Shown here in pieces: positions 1 to 7,420 of a stretch of 64,000 nucleotides of DNA. The notes beneath the pieces were generated by a model. The model did not search any database and was not told the origin of the DNA. It saw nothing but the letters and a program-made list of their open reading frames with translations. A program made the position numbers and the translations under genes. This DNA is from an uncultured Microbacterium sp. (GTDB lineage Bacteria; Actinomycetota; Actinomycetes; Actinomycetales; Microbacteriaceae), in the NCBI GenBank assembly GCA_913774665.1, contig CAJYHN010000002.1, positions 310,001 through 374,000 of the forward strand, written 5' to 3'. How positions within the stretch are numbered: the stretch's first letter is position 1; each line of letters opens with the position of its first letter.

Positions 1-302
1 TGGATGCCAAGACCCGGCGTGTGCATCCAGCGTCCGCCGTCGCTGCGGGGCGTGGGATCCTCGCTCACCTCGAAGCGGAGGTGTTCCCACCCCCGGATGG
101 CGCTCGCGAGCGCTGCGCCGGAGCCGACGGGTCCTTCCCAATAGAACTCCGCGCGGCGACTGCCCGTGAGGACGGGCTGGTCGGTCCAGTCGAAGTTGAC
201 GGCGCGGCCGAGAGCGCGTCCCACCGCCCACTCGAGGTGGGGGCACAACGCGCGGGGCGCGGAGTGGATCAGGATCACTCCGCGCGAAGACATGATCGCC
301 AT
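1..302 (-). CDS. DUF3145 family protein (C-terminus cut by window edge)
   Basis: About 100 residues of the N-terminal part are present and the rest lies beyond base 1. The reading begins MAIMSSRGVILIHSAPRAL, followed by CPHLEWAVGRALG, which matches the actinobacterial DUF3145 family, a conserved cytosolic protein of unknown function in high-GC Gram-positives. ATG at 302 is used; a second in-frame ATG at 293 (MSSRG) is an equally good start. The gene stands alone, with a 159-bp AT-richer upstream region that contains a perfect 7-bp inverted repeat. Family assignment is by remembered sequence pattern; the role is not known. Confidence 0.85.
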   Translation of the reverse strand, partial: MAIMSSRGVILIHSAPRALCPHLEWAVGRALGRAVNFDWTDQPVLTGSRRAEFYWEGPVGSGAALASAIRGWEHLRFEVSEDPTPRSDGGRWMHTPGLGI

Positions 303-397
303 GGTTTCTCCTTCGTCAGGTACGTCTTCCCCTACGACCTGTGATGGAGTGCCGGCGATTGTTCGGTTGTCCGGCAATTATCGCCCGCGCATAACGA

Positions 398-415
398 AAT
401 CACAACACTGTGATT
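398..415. promoter_or_regulatory. Perfect inverted repeat upstream of the DUF3145 gene
   Basis: The arms AATCACA and TGTGATT are exact complements separated by ACAC. The site lies in the AT-richer space about 95 bp upstream of the DUF3145 start and downstream of the next gene's stop, so it could be an operator for the DUF3145 promoter. It lacks a following T-run and is short for a terminator. Confidence 0.3.
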
Positions 416-461
416 CGTCCGCGCGTCGCGGAGGGCGGTCAGGCGACGAATCGGAGCGGTC

Positions 462-1370
462 TCAGCCGAACCACAGCGCCCAGTAGAGCGCGAAGTTGCG
501 GTTGCCGTAGGCCGAGCAGGAGTCTCCGGTGCCCCAGCGGGCGGCCAGGGCTGCCGCGTTCGGCTGGTACGGCGTGTAGTTGTACAACGCCGCGGTGGCG
601 GCGTTGGCGATCTGCACGTCGGAGCCCCCGCACGAGGGATCCGGCGAGTAGGCGAGGTAGTGCGTGCCCGGTTGACGCATGAAGTCCGAGGCGCTGTAGG
701 ACTTCAGATCGGTGGCCGCCTGGGCGACCTGGGCGCCGAATCCGGCGGCACCGGCGTCGCACGGGGCGGTGTCGGGGCATCTCGCTCCCATCGCCGCACC
801 GAGCTGTTCGGGAGAGGGAGCACGCGCCGTGCGGCCCGAGACGAGGCTCTGCTCCTTCTGAAGGGTGACGAGCAGCACTTTGGCCGAGATCCCGCACGCG
901 CGTTGAAGGCGGTCGATGATCTGGGCGGCGGTGAGCTCTCCCCCGTCGTAGCCCTCGCAGATCGTTCGGCCCGTGGCATCCGAGACGATCGGTCCGCGCG
1001 CGGGGAGGTCCGACCGCAGTACCGAGAGACAGGAGTCGTTGCGGCACTTCCCCACCTCGTCGTCGAGGAACGACTGGATCTGATCGGCCGTCATGGCGTC
1101 GCCGTCGTAGAACTGCTCGTCGTCGATGAGGTGGCCGGGATCGAAGGAGGTGAGGTCGATGGCCTCGCGCCGGGCCTCCGTGTTCCACGCCGCGGTGAGG
1201 GAGACGAGAGGGATGACCGCCAGAGCGATCAGACCGACGAGGAACACGGCGACCGCGGCGAACGTGACGCGGCGTCGCCGGATCAGCCGTTGCCGGGGCG
1301 TTCGCCGTCGGCGCGTCCGAGTTCTCGCCACCGAACGATCGTGCCCCACCGCGCTGACCGCGCGCTGCAC
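462..1370 (-). CDS. Membrane-anchored secreted protein, unknown function
   Basis: The 302-residue product has a very basic N-terminus (runs of Arg, residues 17-34), one hydrophobic segment (about 35-60) and a long extracytoplasmic part with several Cys residues (for example CRNDSC and CPDTAPC) that could form disulfides. The segment ISAKVLLVTLQKEQSLV resembles the helix carrying the catalytic Glu of lysozyme-like folds, but I cannot assign an enzyme. A GTG at 1370 is the longest start; internal GTGs at 1349 and 1331 are alternatives. It sits 38 bp downstream of the proline-rich repeat protein, likely in one transcript, both divergent from the two-component system. Function unknown. Confidence 0.7.
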   Translation of the reverse strand: MQRAVSAVGHDRSVARTRTRRRRTPRQRLIRRRRVTFAAVAVFLVGLIALAVIPLVSLTAAWNTEARREAIDLTSFDPGHLIDDEQFYDGDAMTADQIQSFLDDEVGKCRNDSCLSVLRSDLPARGPIVSDATGRTICEGYDGGELTAAQIIDRLQRACGISAKVLLVTLQKEQSLVSGRTARAPSPEQLGAAMGARCPDTAPCDAGAAGFGAQVAQAATDLKSYSASDFMRQPGTHYLAYSPDPSCGGSDVQIANAATAALYNYTPYQPNAAALAARWGTGDSCSAYGNRNFALYWALWFG

Positions 1371-1408
1371 GCTCGGGGCGTGGCGCGGCGGTCAGCGCGG
1401 GGCACGGC

Positions 1409-1987
1409 TCAACTTCCCGGCGTTGCGGGAGGAGTCGGAGCGGTTCCCTCCGCGGGCGGGGTCGGAGCGGTGCCATCGGCGGGCGGTGCGGGAGGCGTGG
1501 GCTTCTGTCCGTCTGCGGGAGGGGTGGGCGCCGTGCCGTCGGCGGGAGGGGTGGGCGCGGTGCCGTCGGCCGGCGGTGCGGGCTTGGCGGCATCGCCCTT
1601 CGGTGCACCGGGCCCCCCGGGGCCGGCCGGTCCGCACACGCCGGGGCCCTTGCCGTCGGCGGGTGCGGCCGGAGCGGTCCCGTCCGCGGGAGGGGTCGGA
1701 GCCGTGCCGTCGGCCGGGGCCGTGGGTGAGGCCCCCGGCGTCGGAGCGGTACCGGGAGCACTGCCCGGTCCGGTGGATCCGCCGTCGGCGCTCGGAGCCG
1801 AGGTCGACGAAGCGGCCAGGGGCCCGGTGCCGTTGCTCTGCGCGGCGAGCGCGGCGGTTCCGCCGGTGAGGCCCGCGGCCACGATCACGGCGCCGGCGAT
1901 CAGTGCCGGTCCGCGCCACGAGCGGCGTCGGGGTTCGGGGGTCTCGTCCTGTCGCGGCAGCGGCAGGGTGGGGTTGTCGTCGTTCAT
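1409..1987 (-). CDS. Membrane protein with PPADGTAPT-type repeats
   Basis: The 192-residue product has a short acidic/basic cytosolic start (MNDDNPTLPLPRQDETPEP), one transmembrane segment or signal anchor near residues 28-50 (ALIAGAVIVAAGLTGGTAAL), then an outer region built mostly from degenerate repeats of PPADGTAPT that run almost to the C-terminus. The repeats make the DNA itself repetitive between about 1430 and 1740. Such Pro/Ala-rich tails usually span the cell wall. It is divergent from the response regulator at 2133, and a direct-repeat site in the gap suggests control by that regulator. No enzymatic domain is visible. Confidence 0.75.
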   Translation of the reverse strand: MNDDNPTLPLPRQDETPEPRRRSWRGPALIAGAVIVAAGLTGGTAALAAQSNGTGPLAASSTSAPSADGGSTGPGSAPGTAPTPGASPTAPADGTAPTPPADGTAPAAPADGKGPGVCGPAGPGGPGAPKGDAAKPAPPADGTAPTPPADGTAPTPPADGQKPTPPAPPADGTAPTPPAEGTAPTPPATPGS

Positions 1988-2044
1988 TTTTCTCTTCCCG
2001 TCCGGTGTCGGTCACCGGCTCTGACACCAGACTTCGAGCCGGGA

Positions 2045-2061
2045 CTGAAGTGAACCTGAAG
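2045..2061. promoter_or_regulatory. Direct repeat CTGAAG-N5-CTGAAG, candidate response-regulator site
   Basis: Two exact CTGAAG hexamers are separated by TGAAC, giving an 11-bp period. OmpR/PhoB-type regulators bind head-to-tail repeats with this spacing. The site lies between the divergent repeat-protein gene (start 1987) and the response regulator (start 2133), so it could serve autoregulation and control of the neighbour. This is inferred from spacing and location only. Confidence 0.4.
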
Positions 2062-2119
2062 CCCGCGCACCCGTCCGCTTCGCATACGCAAGCCATAACC
2101 TGCGTTCAGCCGGCGTCCG

Positions 2120-2125
2120 TATCGT
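2120..2125 (+). promoter_or_regulatory. Candidate -10 box TATCGT (leaderless start)
   Basis: TATCGT ends 7 bp before the ATG at 2133, so transcription would begin at or next to the start codon, a leaderless arrangement common in actinobacteria. TAACCT at 2096-2101 is an alternative -10 box that would give a short leader. No strong -35 is seen for either. Confidence 0.3.
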
Positions 2126-2132
2126 CGCCCGG

Positions 2133-2807
2133 ATGTCCCTTGCTGCCCGCGTGCTCGTCCTCGACGACGACGAGACGATCCGCGTCGCCGTCACCACCGC
2201 TCTGCGTGCCGACGGATTCATCGCCGAGGCGGCTCCCGACGGGACCGATCTCGGCAACAGGCTCGCCTCGTTCCGCCCCGACCTCGTGATCATCGACTGG
2301 ATGATGCCCGGGCCGAGCGGCATCCGTCTGCTTCCGCTCGTGAGAGCCTCAGGCGACACGGCGGTGATCATGCTGACCGCTCGGGACGAGGTCGACGATC
2401 GCCTGCGCGGGTTCGCGGAAGGGGCCGACGACTACGTCGTCAAGCCGTTCACGATGGCCGAGCTCGTCGCGCGCAGCGGCGCGGTCCTCCGTCGTCGAGG
2501 GCGGCTGCCGCAGACGGTGTCGGTGGGCGATCTCGTCGTCGATCCCGACGCGGCGACGGCGCACCGCGGCGGGGTGTCGCTGGATCTGACAGCCACGGAG
2601 TTCCGGCTGCTGCAGCTTCTGGCCGAGAGTCGCGGTCGCACCCTCTCGAAGGCGCAGATCCTCACGCAGGTCTGGGGCTATGAGGATTACGACCCCAACC
2701 TGGTCGAAGTGCATCTGAGCGCTCTCCGGCGCAAGATGGAGCAGCGCGGCCCCCGGCTGATCCACACCGTGCGCGGGCTGGGCTATCGGTTGAGCGAGGA
2801 ACGATGA
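2133..2807 (+). CDS. OmpR/PhoB-family response regulator
   Basis: The 224-residue protein has an N-terminal receiver domain (about 5-120) with the acidic pair in VLVLDDDE, the phosphoacceptor Asp55 in LVIIDWMMPG, a conserved Thr in MLTARDE and Lys in VVKPF, followed by a winged-helix DNA-binding domain (about 130-222) ending in HTVRGLGYRL. It is a standard two-component transcription factor. Its stop overlaps the ATG of the partner histidine kinase at 2804 (ATGA), so the two are translationally coupled. The CTGAAG direct repeat at 2045-2061 is a candidate binding site. The signal and target genes are not known; the divergent cell-surface proteins are the likely targets. Confidence 0.93.
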   Translation: MSLAARVLVLDDDETIRVAVTTALRADGFIAEAAPDGTDLGNRLASFRPDLVIIDWMMPGPSGIRLLPLVRASGDTAVIMLTARDEVDDRLRGFAEGADDYVVKPFTMAELVARSGAVLRRRGRLPQTVSVGDLVVDPDAATAHRGGVSLDLTATEFRLLQLLAESRGRTLSKAQILTQVWGYEDYDPNLVEVHLSALRRKMEQRGPRLIHTVRGLGYRLSEER

Positions 2808-4243
2808 CCGTCTCTCCCCCGCTCAGATCGGGGTCGCTGCGTCGTCGCACGATCGTCGCGGTGCTCGCCCTGGTCGCTCTCCTGCTCGTCGTGCTGGCGA
2901 TCGTCGTCGACGTGGCGTTGGGTGCACGCCTGCGCGGTCAGATCGAGGAGCGTCTTCGCGACCGTGCCGCCGCCGCGGCATCCCTCGTGGGTACCGTCGA
3001 CGACTCCGAGCTCGCCGAACGACTGTCGGACCAGGGGCTCGCCGTGCGCATCGACGGTGCGAGCGGAGACTCCGTCGTCGCCGGGCCCAGCCCCGAGCAG
3101 CTGCGCGACGGCCCCCCGGGCGGCCCCGGCGGTCCGGGCAGTGGACCGGCCACCCGGTCCGTTCCGCAGCCCACCGCCTCGAGCGACGTCAGCGTCGTGG
3201 CCTCGGAGGTGACGGGAGACAGTGACCTGGTCACGCTCCGTTCCACCCTCAGCGACGGTTCGACGCTGACGCTGACGGCGTCTGCGGCGGGGATCGACGA
3301 CACGCTCGTGCAGGTGCGCTGGATCATGGCGCTGTCATCGATCGGGGTTCTCGTGTTCGCGGCGGGGGCGGTCACCCTGGTGGTGCGCCGAACCCTGCGG
3401 CCCCTCGACCAGGTGTCGCGGGTGGCGCGCGCGATCGGCTCCGGAGAGCGCGAGCGGCGCCTGCACCCCACTCGACCCGACACCGAGATCGGACGCGTCG
3501 CGACCGCTCTCGACGACATGCTCGACGACGTCGTGGGGGCCGAGCAGGCGGCCCTCGATGCGGAGCAGCGGCTGCGTGCCTTCCTCTCCGATGCCGCGCA
3601 CGAGTTGCGCACGCCGGTCGCCGGCATCCGTGCCGCCGCCGACACCCTCGTGCGCGCCGATCTCGCCGGGCCCGAGCGCGAGGTGCTCGCCGCGCACGTC
3701 GCGCGCGAAGCCGCCCGTGCCTCGCGACTCGTGGACGACCTGCTCACCATGGCGCGCGTCGACCGCGGCCTCGAGCTCTCGCGCAACGCCCTCGATCTGC
3801 GTTCCCTCGTCACCGCCGAGGCGGAGCGCGTCCCGCTCGTCCACCCCTCGTTGCGCCTTCGGACGGAGATCCCGGATGCCGCGGTGCCCGTCCACGCGGA
3901 CCCCGACCGCGTCGCGCAGGTGCTCTCGAACCTCATCGAGAACGCCGCTCGTGCCACGGGTCGCACCGGACTCGTCACGGTCGGCGTCGAGCGGCGGGGG
4001 TCCACCGCGGTCGTGGTCGTGACGGATGACGGGCCGGGCGTTCCCCTCGCGGATCGCGAGCGCATCTTCGAGCGCCTCGTCCGCCTCGACGACGCGCGCG
4101 CGGGCTCCGGAGGGGTGGGGCTGGGGCTGCCGATCGCCCGGGGCATCGCGCGGGCGCACGGCGGCGACGTGCGCTGCGTCGACAGCGATCGCGGTGCGCG
4201 CTTCGAGATCACCCTGCCGCTCGCGGAGCGATCAGCAGGGTGA
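2804..4243 (+). CDS. Sensor histidine kinase
   Basis: The 479-residue partner of the preceding response regulator has two transmembrane segments (about 17-40 and 172-195) flanking an extracytoplasmic sensor rich in Gly and Pro, a HAMP domain (RRTLRPLDQVSRVARAIG), a HisKA dimerisation domain with phosphoacceptor His266 in AHELRTPVAG, and an HATPase domain with N box (LIENAARAT), G1 (DDGPGVP) and G2 (GGVGLGLPIARGIA). All catalytic motifs look intact. The start overlaps the regulator's stop by 4 bp. The sensor has no recognisable ligand-binding fold, so the stimulus is unknown; an envelope signal would fit the neighbours. Confidence 0.93.
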   Translation: MTVSPPLRSGSLRRRTIVAVLALVALLLVVLAIVVDVALGARLRGQIEERLRDRAAAAASLVGTVDDSELAERLSDQGLAVRIDGASGDSVVAGPSPEQLRDGPPGGPGGPGSGPATRSVPQPTASSDVSVVASEVTGDSDLVTLRSTLSDGSTLTLTASAAGIDDTLVQVRWIMALSSIGVLVFAAGAVTLVVRRTLRPLDQVSRVARAIGSGERERRLHPTRPDTEIGRVATALDDMLDDVVGAEQAALDAEQRLRAFLSDAAHELRTPVAGIRAAADTLVRADLAGPEREVLAAHVAREAARASRLVDDLLTMARVDRGLELSRNALDLRSLVTAEAERVPLVHPSLRLRTEIPDAAVPVHADPDRVAQVLSNLIENAARATGRTGLVTVGVERRGSTAVVVVTDDGPGVPLADRERIFERLVRLDDARAGSGGVGLGLPIARGIARAHGGDVRCVDSDRGARFEITLPLAERSAG

Positions 4244-4252
4244 CTCCGGCAC

Positions 4253-4594
4253 TCAGGCCGAGCGACCGCCCACCGGTTGCCGCGGCGGCGACGTGGTCGC
4301 CGGGGCGATCCCCGCAGCCGTTAGGGTGAGCCCGTCGGCACTGCTCGCGTCATGCATCATCTGATCGACGAGGGCGCGGTCGATGGCGGGCTCGCGCCCA
4401 CCGTAGAACTGCATGACCAGGGCGTTCGAAGCGTGGATCCACAGGCTGGCCTGCCGCACGCCCTCGTTGACGGGCAGCTGCAGCATGAAGCCCTCGTTGC
4501 GCCGGAGCTTGTTCATCACGACGATGCGGAGGTGGGCGAGGATGCGGTCGTCGATGTCGAACGCCGCGCGGTCACGATAGATGAGACGTCCCAT
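4253..4594 (-). CDS. DUF7882-like small Microbacteriaceae protein
   Basis: The 113-residue product starts MGRLIYRDRAAFDIDDRILAH and continues with HLRIVVMNKLRRNEGFMLQL, WIHASNALVMQFYGG and a low-complexity Pro/Thr end. This pattern is the small Microbacteriaceae family often labelled DUF7882 or wrongly as an ATP-dependent DNA ligase; the segment resembles a short module also seen at the end of some LigD-type proteins. ATG 4594 is chosen because family members begin MG(R/K)L(I/T)Y. The longer frame upstream of it is not supported. It is convergent with the sensor kinase. Biological role unknown. Confidence 0.75.
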   Translation of the reverse strand: MGRLIYRDRAAFDIDDRILAHLRIVVMNKLRRNEGFMLQLPVNEGVRQASLWIHASNALVMQFYGGREPAIDRALVDQMMHDASSADGLTLTAAGIAPATTSPPRQPVGGRSA

Positions 4595-4730
4595 CACTGG
4601 TCCTTTTCTGGCTCGACGAAGCGAACCGTGTTTCGTGGGGACCGCGCTGGGGCGCAGCAATGGGGGCATCTCCATTGTGCCACCCGGCCCTCGCCTCGGG
4701 GGCGGATTTCGGGAGGACGTGCACGGGCGT

Positions 4731-5345
4731 TCAGAAGCTCTGAGCCTGCTCGGCATCCGCACCGACCGAGTCGACGACGCCGAAGGCCGAGCGCGACAGG
4801 AACGAGACGATGTCTTCCGCGGGCATCTCGGTCCCGAGGGCGAGTTCGACGAGCACCTCTTCGGCGAAGTTGACCCAGGAGCGCAGGGCGATCCGTAGCA
4901 GCGGAGAGTCGTCGACGCCGAGCTCGAGGAAACCGTCGATCACCCAGCCCGCCGTCACATCGCGAGCGCGGTCCACTTCCCGCCGCACCTCGGGGTCGCC
5001 TGAAGCCACGCCGCGGACGAGCGAGAAGAACGTTCCGCGATGCTCGCGGACGAAGCCCACGATGCGCGCGAGCGTGTCGGCGAGCCGGTCCCGGGCCGCG
5101 AGATCCTCCTGAGGGACGGATGCCGCGAGCAACGCCGCCGCGGCGGTGCTCACCACCTCGCGATGCAGTCCTTGACGCGACCCGAAGTAGTGGAACAGCA
5201 GCCCCCGTGAGACTCCCACACGCTCGGAGAGCACCTCCATCGTGAGGTCGTCGAGTGGTTTCTCGGCGAGGAACGCCACACCCGAGGCGACGAGCTGAGC
5301 GCGACGCTGATCGGGAGTGAGGCGCGTTCGGCGGTCGCTCGACAT
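4731..5345 (-). CDS. TetR-family transcriptional regulator
   Basis: The 204-residue protein has the N-terminal TetR helix-turn-helix (about 12-60: QLVASGVAFLAEK, LTMEVLSERVGVSRGLLFHYF), then an all-helical ligand-binding domain. It is divergent from the DUF6230-DUF6114 operon, and the 110-bp gap holds two palindromes, one of them covering a -35 box. The most economical reading is a repressor of its own gene and of the divergent operon. The effector is unknown, though such DUF6230 operons in actinobacteria are often next to TetR genes. Confidence 0.88.
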   Translation of the reverse strand: MSSDRRTRLTPDQRRAQLVASGVAFLAEKPLDDLTMEVLSERVGVSRGLLFHYFGSRQGLHREVVSTAAAALLAASVPQEDLAARDRLADTLARIVGFVREHRGTFFSLVRGVASGDPEVRREVDRARDVTAGWVIDGFLELGVDDSPLLRIALRSWVNFAEEVLVELALGTEMPAEDIVSFLSRSAFGVVDSVGADAEQAQSF

Positions 5346-5351
5346 GAGGAA

Positions 5352-5409
5352 ACTCTAACGAAGCGTTGAGTGCGTGATCTATTGACACTCTGTCAACGAG
5401 GCGTAGCCT
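5352..5409 (+). promoter_or_regulatory. Promoter and candidate TetR operators for the DUF6230 operon
   Basis: TTGACA (5382-5387) and TAGCCT (5404-5409) are spaced by 16 bp and form a good sigma-70-type promoter for the gene at 5456. The -35 box is the left arm of a perfect palindrome, TTGACA-CTC-TGTCAA (5382-5396). A second imperfect palindrome, ACTC-T-AACG-AAG-CGTT-GAGT, lies at 5352-5371, towards the TetR gene. A repressor bound at 5382-5396 would block the -35 box. Confidence 0.55.
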
Positions 5410-5455
5410 GGGGTCGCTCGGCGCCGTCGCCGGGCCCGCTTCCGCAGGAGGATCG

Positions 5456-6052
5456 ATGAAGTTCCGTGACCTGACCCGCTCCCGTACCGGCCGTGTGGCC
5501 CTCGCCACCGTCCCCGTCGCCGCCGTGGCGAGCCTTCTTCTCACCGGTGTCGCCCAGGGGGCTGTCCCCGTGTCGTTCTCCGTCTCGGGCAGCCAGTTCC
5601 AGATCAGTGCCTCGCAGCTCGAGGGCACCGGGTTCTCGCAGTACGCCGGCGTCACCAACGACACCGCCGGCGGCGAGCACAACGTCGCCATCGCCAACAT
5701 CAAATCGGCGACGCTCGCCGACCTCTGCCAATCGGTCGTCAGCGAAACCCCGCTCGGCAAGGTCGGCGTTCTCATCACCGCGGGCGGCGGGGGCTCCCCC
5801 GCATCGGCGTCCGACCTGCAGATCGGCATGACGGGCCTTCAGGGCGATTCGTCGTTCGGCAACATCCGCATCGGCGTGGACGCCTCGACCGTCAACACGT
5901 CCGCGAAGGGCACCGCGGGCGACTTCGCTCAGGATGCCGACACCATCTCGATCGCGAACCTCAAGCAGACCGCGTGGAGCACGCAGGCCTCGGTCTTCAC
6001 CCTCACCGGGATGAAGCTCGAGCTCACCGACGGCTCGAAGACGTGCTTCTGA
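5456..6052 (+). CDS. DUF6230 family secreted protein
   Basis: The 198-residue product has a signal peptide or anchor (residues about 1-36, hydrophobic VALATVPVAAVASLLLTGVA) and a mature part rich in Ser, Gly and beta-type sequence with two Cys residues near the middle and the C-terminus. It matches the actinobacterial DUF6230 family, which older annotation calls cholesterol esterase without biochemical support; no GxSxG motif is present. It opens an operon with DUF6114 and a second secreted protein, divergent from a TetR gene. A GGAGG-like ribosome site (AGGAGGATCG) lies just before the ATG. Confidence 0.85.
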   Translation: MKFRDLTRSRTGRVALATVPVAAVASLLLTGVAQGAVPVSFSVSGSQFQISASQLEGTGFSQYAGVTNDTAGGEHNVAIANIKSATLADLCQSVVSETPLGKVGVLITAGGGGSPASASDLQIGMTGLQGDSSFGNIRIGVDASTVNTSAKGTAGDFAQDADTISIANLKQTAWSTQASVFTLTGMKLELTDGSKTCF

Positions 6053-6063
6053 TCGGATCCGCC

Positions 6064-6498
6064 ATGACCTCCCCCGACCTCACCGCGCGAGCGCGCTTTC
6101 GCGCGTGGCGCCGCCGTCGCCCCCTCGTGGGCGGACTGCTCGTGGCCCTGGGCGGCATCGAGATGTTCTTCTCGGGCCAGCTCGACATCGGTCAGCTGCA
6201 CATCCAGCTCGGAATCGAGGGTCTCCAGGCGACGGTGATCCCCCTCGTCCTGGTGCTCCTCGGCATCCTGCTCATCTCGATGCCCGCGCACCGCATCTTC
6301 TACGGGGTCATCGCCCTCGCCGTTGCCGTCTATTCGCTCGTCGGGGTGAACCTCGGAGGTTTCCTTCTCGGGATGCTGTTGAGCACGGTGGGTGGCATCA
6401 TCGCGGTGTCGTGGGCGCCGCCCCGCGCCCCCTCGCAAGACGATCCGGCGCCGACGGTCGAGGAGGCGGAGAGCGCGATCACGGGAGCCGAACGATGA
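6064..6498 (+). CDS. DUF6114 family membrane protein
   Basis: The 144-residue protein has four predicted transmembrane segments (about 21-38, 52-73, 80-97, 101-117) and a short charged C-terminus. DUF6114 proteins are almost always encoded next to DUF6230, as here, and are thought to work with it at the membrane. ATG 6064 is chosen, 11 bp after the DUF6230 stop; the frame upstream overlaps DUF6230 and is not real. Its stop overlaps the ATG of the next gene at 6495 (ATGA). No enzymatic motif is seen. Confidence 0.85.
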   Translation: MTSPDLTARARFRAWRRRRPLVGGLLVALGGIEMFFSGQLDIGQLHIQLGIEGLQATVIPLVLVLLGILLISMPAHRIFYGVIALAVAVYSLVGVNLGGFLLGMLLSTVGGIIAVSWAPPRAPSQDDPAPTVEEAESAITGAER

Positions 6499-7250
6499 AG
6501 CGCGCGCGAGCGGCGGCCGCGCTGACCGCGGCGATGCTCCTGCTGGGCGGTGCGACAGGCGCGGGAGCCGCGTGGGCGGACGACGGCACGCGGCCGGCGC
6601 GACTGTGCATCCCGATCCTGCTCCCGTGCGCCGACCCGTCTCCGTCGCCCACACCCAGCCCCACGCCCACGTCAGGATCCGTTCTGCCGACGCTGCCGGG
6701 TGTCCCGGGTGTGCCGGTGGTTCCCTCGCCGGACCCGACGACGCCTGCCACCCCGGCATCACCGGCGCCCACGCCGCCTGGGCAGGACTCCACCACCCCA
6801 CCGGCGCAGGCCGCCGTGGTCGATGAGAATGCCCTGATCTTCACGCAACCGTCGGCCCAGTTGGGCGCGCAGTCCCTGTCGTTCCGGGGGATCCCCCTCG
6901 TCAGCGTGGTCACCGTGCCGCTCGCGGATGGCACGCGCATCACCGTCCTGAAAATGACGGCCGATGAGATCACGATCGACGGGTTCGCCCTCACCGTGCG
7001 ACGGGCGACGGGTCCCGCCCTCGTCACCACAGCCGACCGCATGACGCTGTCGGGGCGCGTCTCGGTCTACCTGAACTCACTGTCGGCGACCACCGCCGAC
7101 GGCAAGACCCTCACCCTGGGGGCCGACACTCCCCCGCCGGCCGACGGGATCGCACCCGGTCTCGCGCGCTTGACCCTCGGCTTGGTCGGCACCACGGCCG
7201 ACTCGATCGTGTACACGAACACCGATCAGAAAATCACGCAACCGGGGTGA
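6495..7250 (+). CDS. Secreted protein with Pro/Thr-rich linker, third gene of the DUF6230 operon
   Basis: The 251-residue product has a signal peptide (about 1-30, ending AGAAWADDG), a low-complexity linker of PSPSPTP, TPATPASPAP and similar (about 45-110) and a beta-rich C-terminal domain (about 115-250) with TITV-type strands. The start overlaps the DUF6114 stop by 4 bp, so translation is coupled. The C-terminal half carries repeated T-x-D-x-I/L strands that could form a small beta fold. I do not recognise a family. Its place suggests it is exported and acts with DUF6230/DUF6114 on the cell surface. Confidence 0.75.
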   Translation: MKRARAAAALTAAMLLLGGATGAGAAWADDGTRPARLCIPILLPCADPSPSPTPSPTPTSGSVLPTLPGVPGVPVVPSPDPTTPATPASPAPTPPGQDSTTPPAQAAVVDENALIFTQPSAQLGAQSLSFRGIPLVSVVTVPLADGTRITVLKMTADEITIDGFALTVRRATGPALVTTADRMTLSGRVSVYLNSLSATTADGKTLTLGADTPPPADGIAPGLARLTLGLVGTTADSIVYTNTDQKITQPG

Positions 7251-7342
7251 GCGCTGTGTCGGGGTGAATCCCCAGCCTGGGCGGGATCCCGCTGGATACA
7301 GTCGACGGGATCAGTGATCACCGACCCACGAGAGAGAAACCC

Positions 7343-7420
7343 GTGAGCCATCACCGCACCTCCACCGACCAGGAGGGCCGATCTCCGAGCCCCCTCTTTC
7401 CGAGAGGGGGTGAGATCTGA
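7343..7420 (+). CDS. Upstream leader ORF of the CNNM transporter gene (25 residues)
   Basis: GTG at 7343, preceded by GAGAGAGAAA, opens a 25-codon frame reading MSHHRTSTDQEGRSP followed by SPLFPRGGEI. Its TGA (7418-7420) overlaps the ATG of the transporter gene at 7420. The late codons include several prolines and lie inside the hairpin that covers the next gene's ribosome site. This layout is like proline/acidic leader peptides such as mgtL of enterobacterial Mg2+ transporter genes. The peptide itself is not known to me; function as a translation sensor is inferred. Confidence 0.5.
   Translation: MSHHRTSTDQEGRSPSPLFPRGGEI
7390..7410 (+). promoter_or_regulatory. Hairpin sequestering the Shine-Dalgarno of the 7420 gene
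   Basis: CCCCCTCT (7390-7397) pairs perfectly with AGAGGGGG (7403-7410) around a 5-nt loop. The right arm is also the GA-rich ribosome site of the ATG at 7420, 9 nt downstream. The hairpin lies entirely within the upstream leader ORF, so a ribosome translating or stalling in the leader would open or preserve it. Confidence 0.55.

Noticed and set aside
4253-4762. ATP-dependent DNA ligase and the longer start at 4762
   Set aside because: Only a 113-residue module with no ligase catalytic motif; upstream codons lack conservation and the family start is at 4594.
5456-6052. Cholesterol esterase function for the DUF6230 protein
   Set aside because: No GxSxG or other hydrolase motif; the name is an old annotation carry-over.
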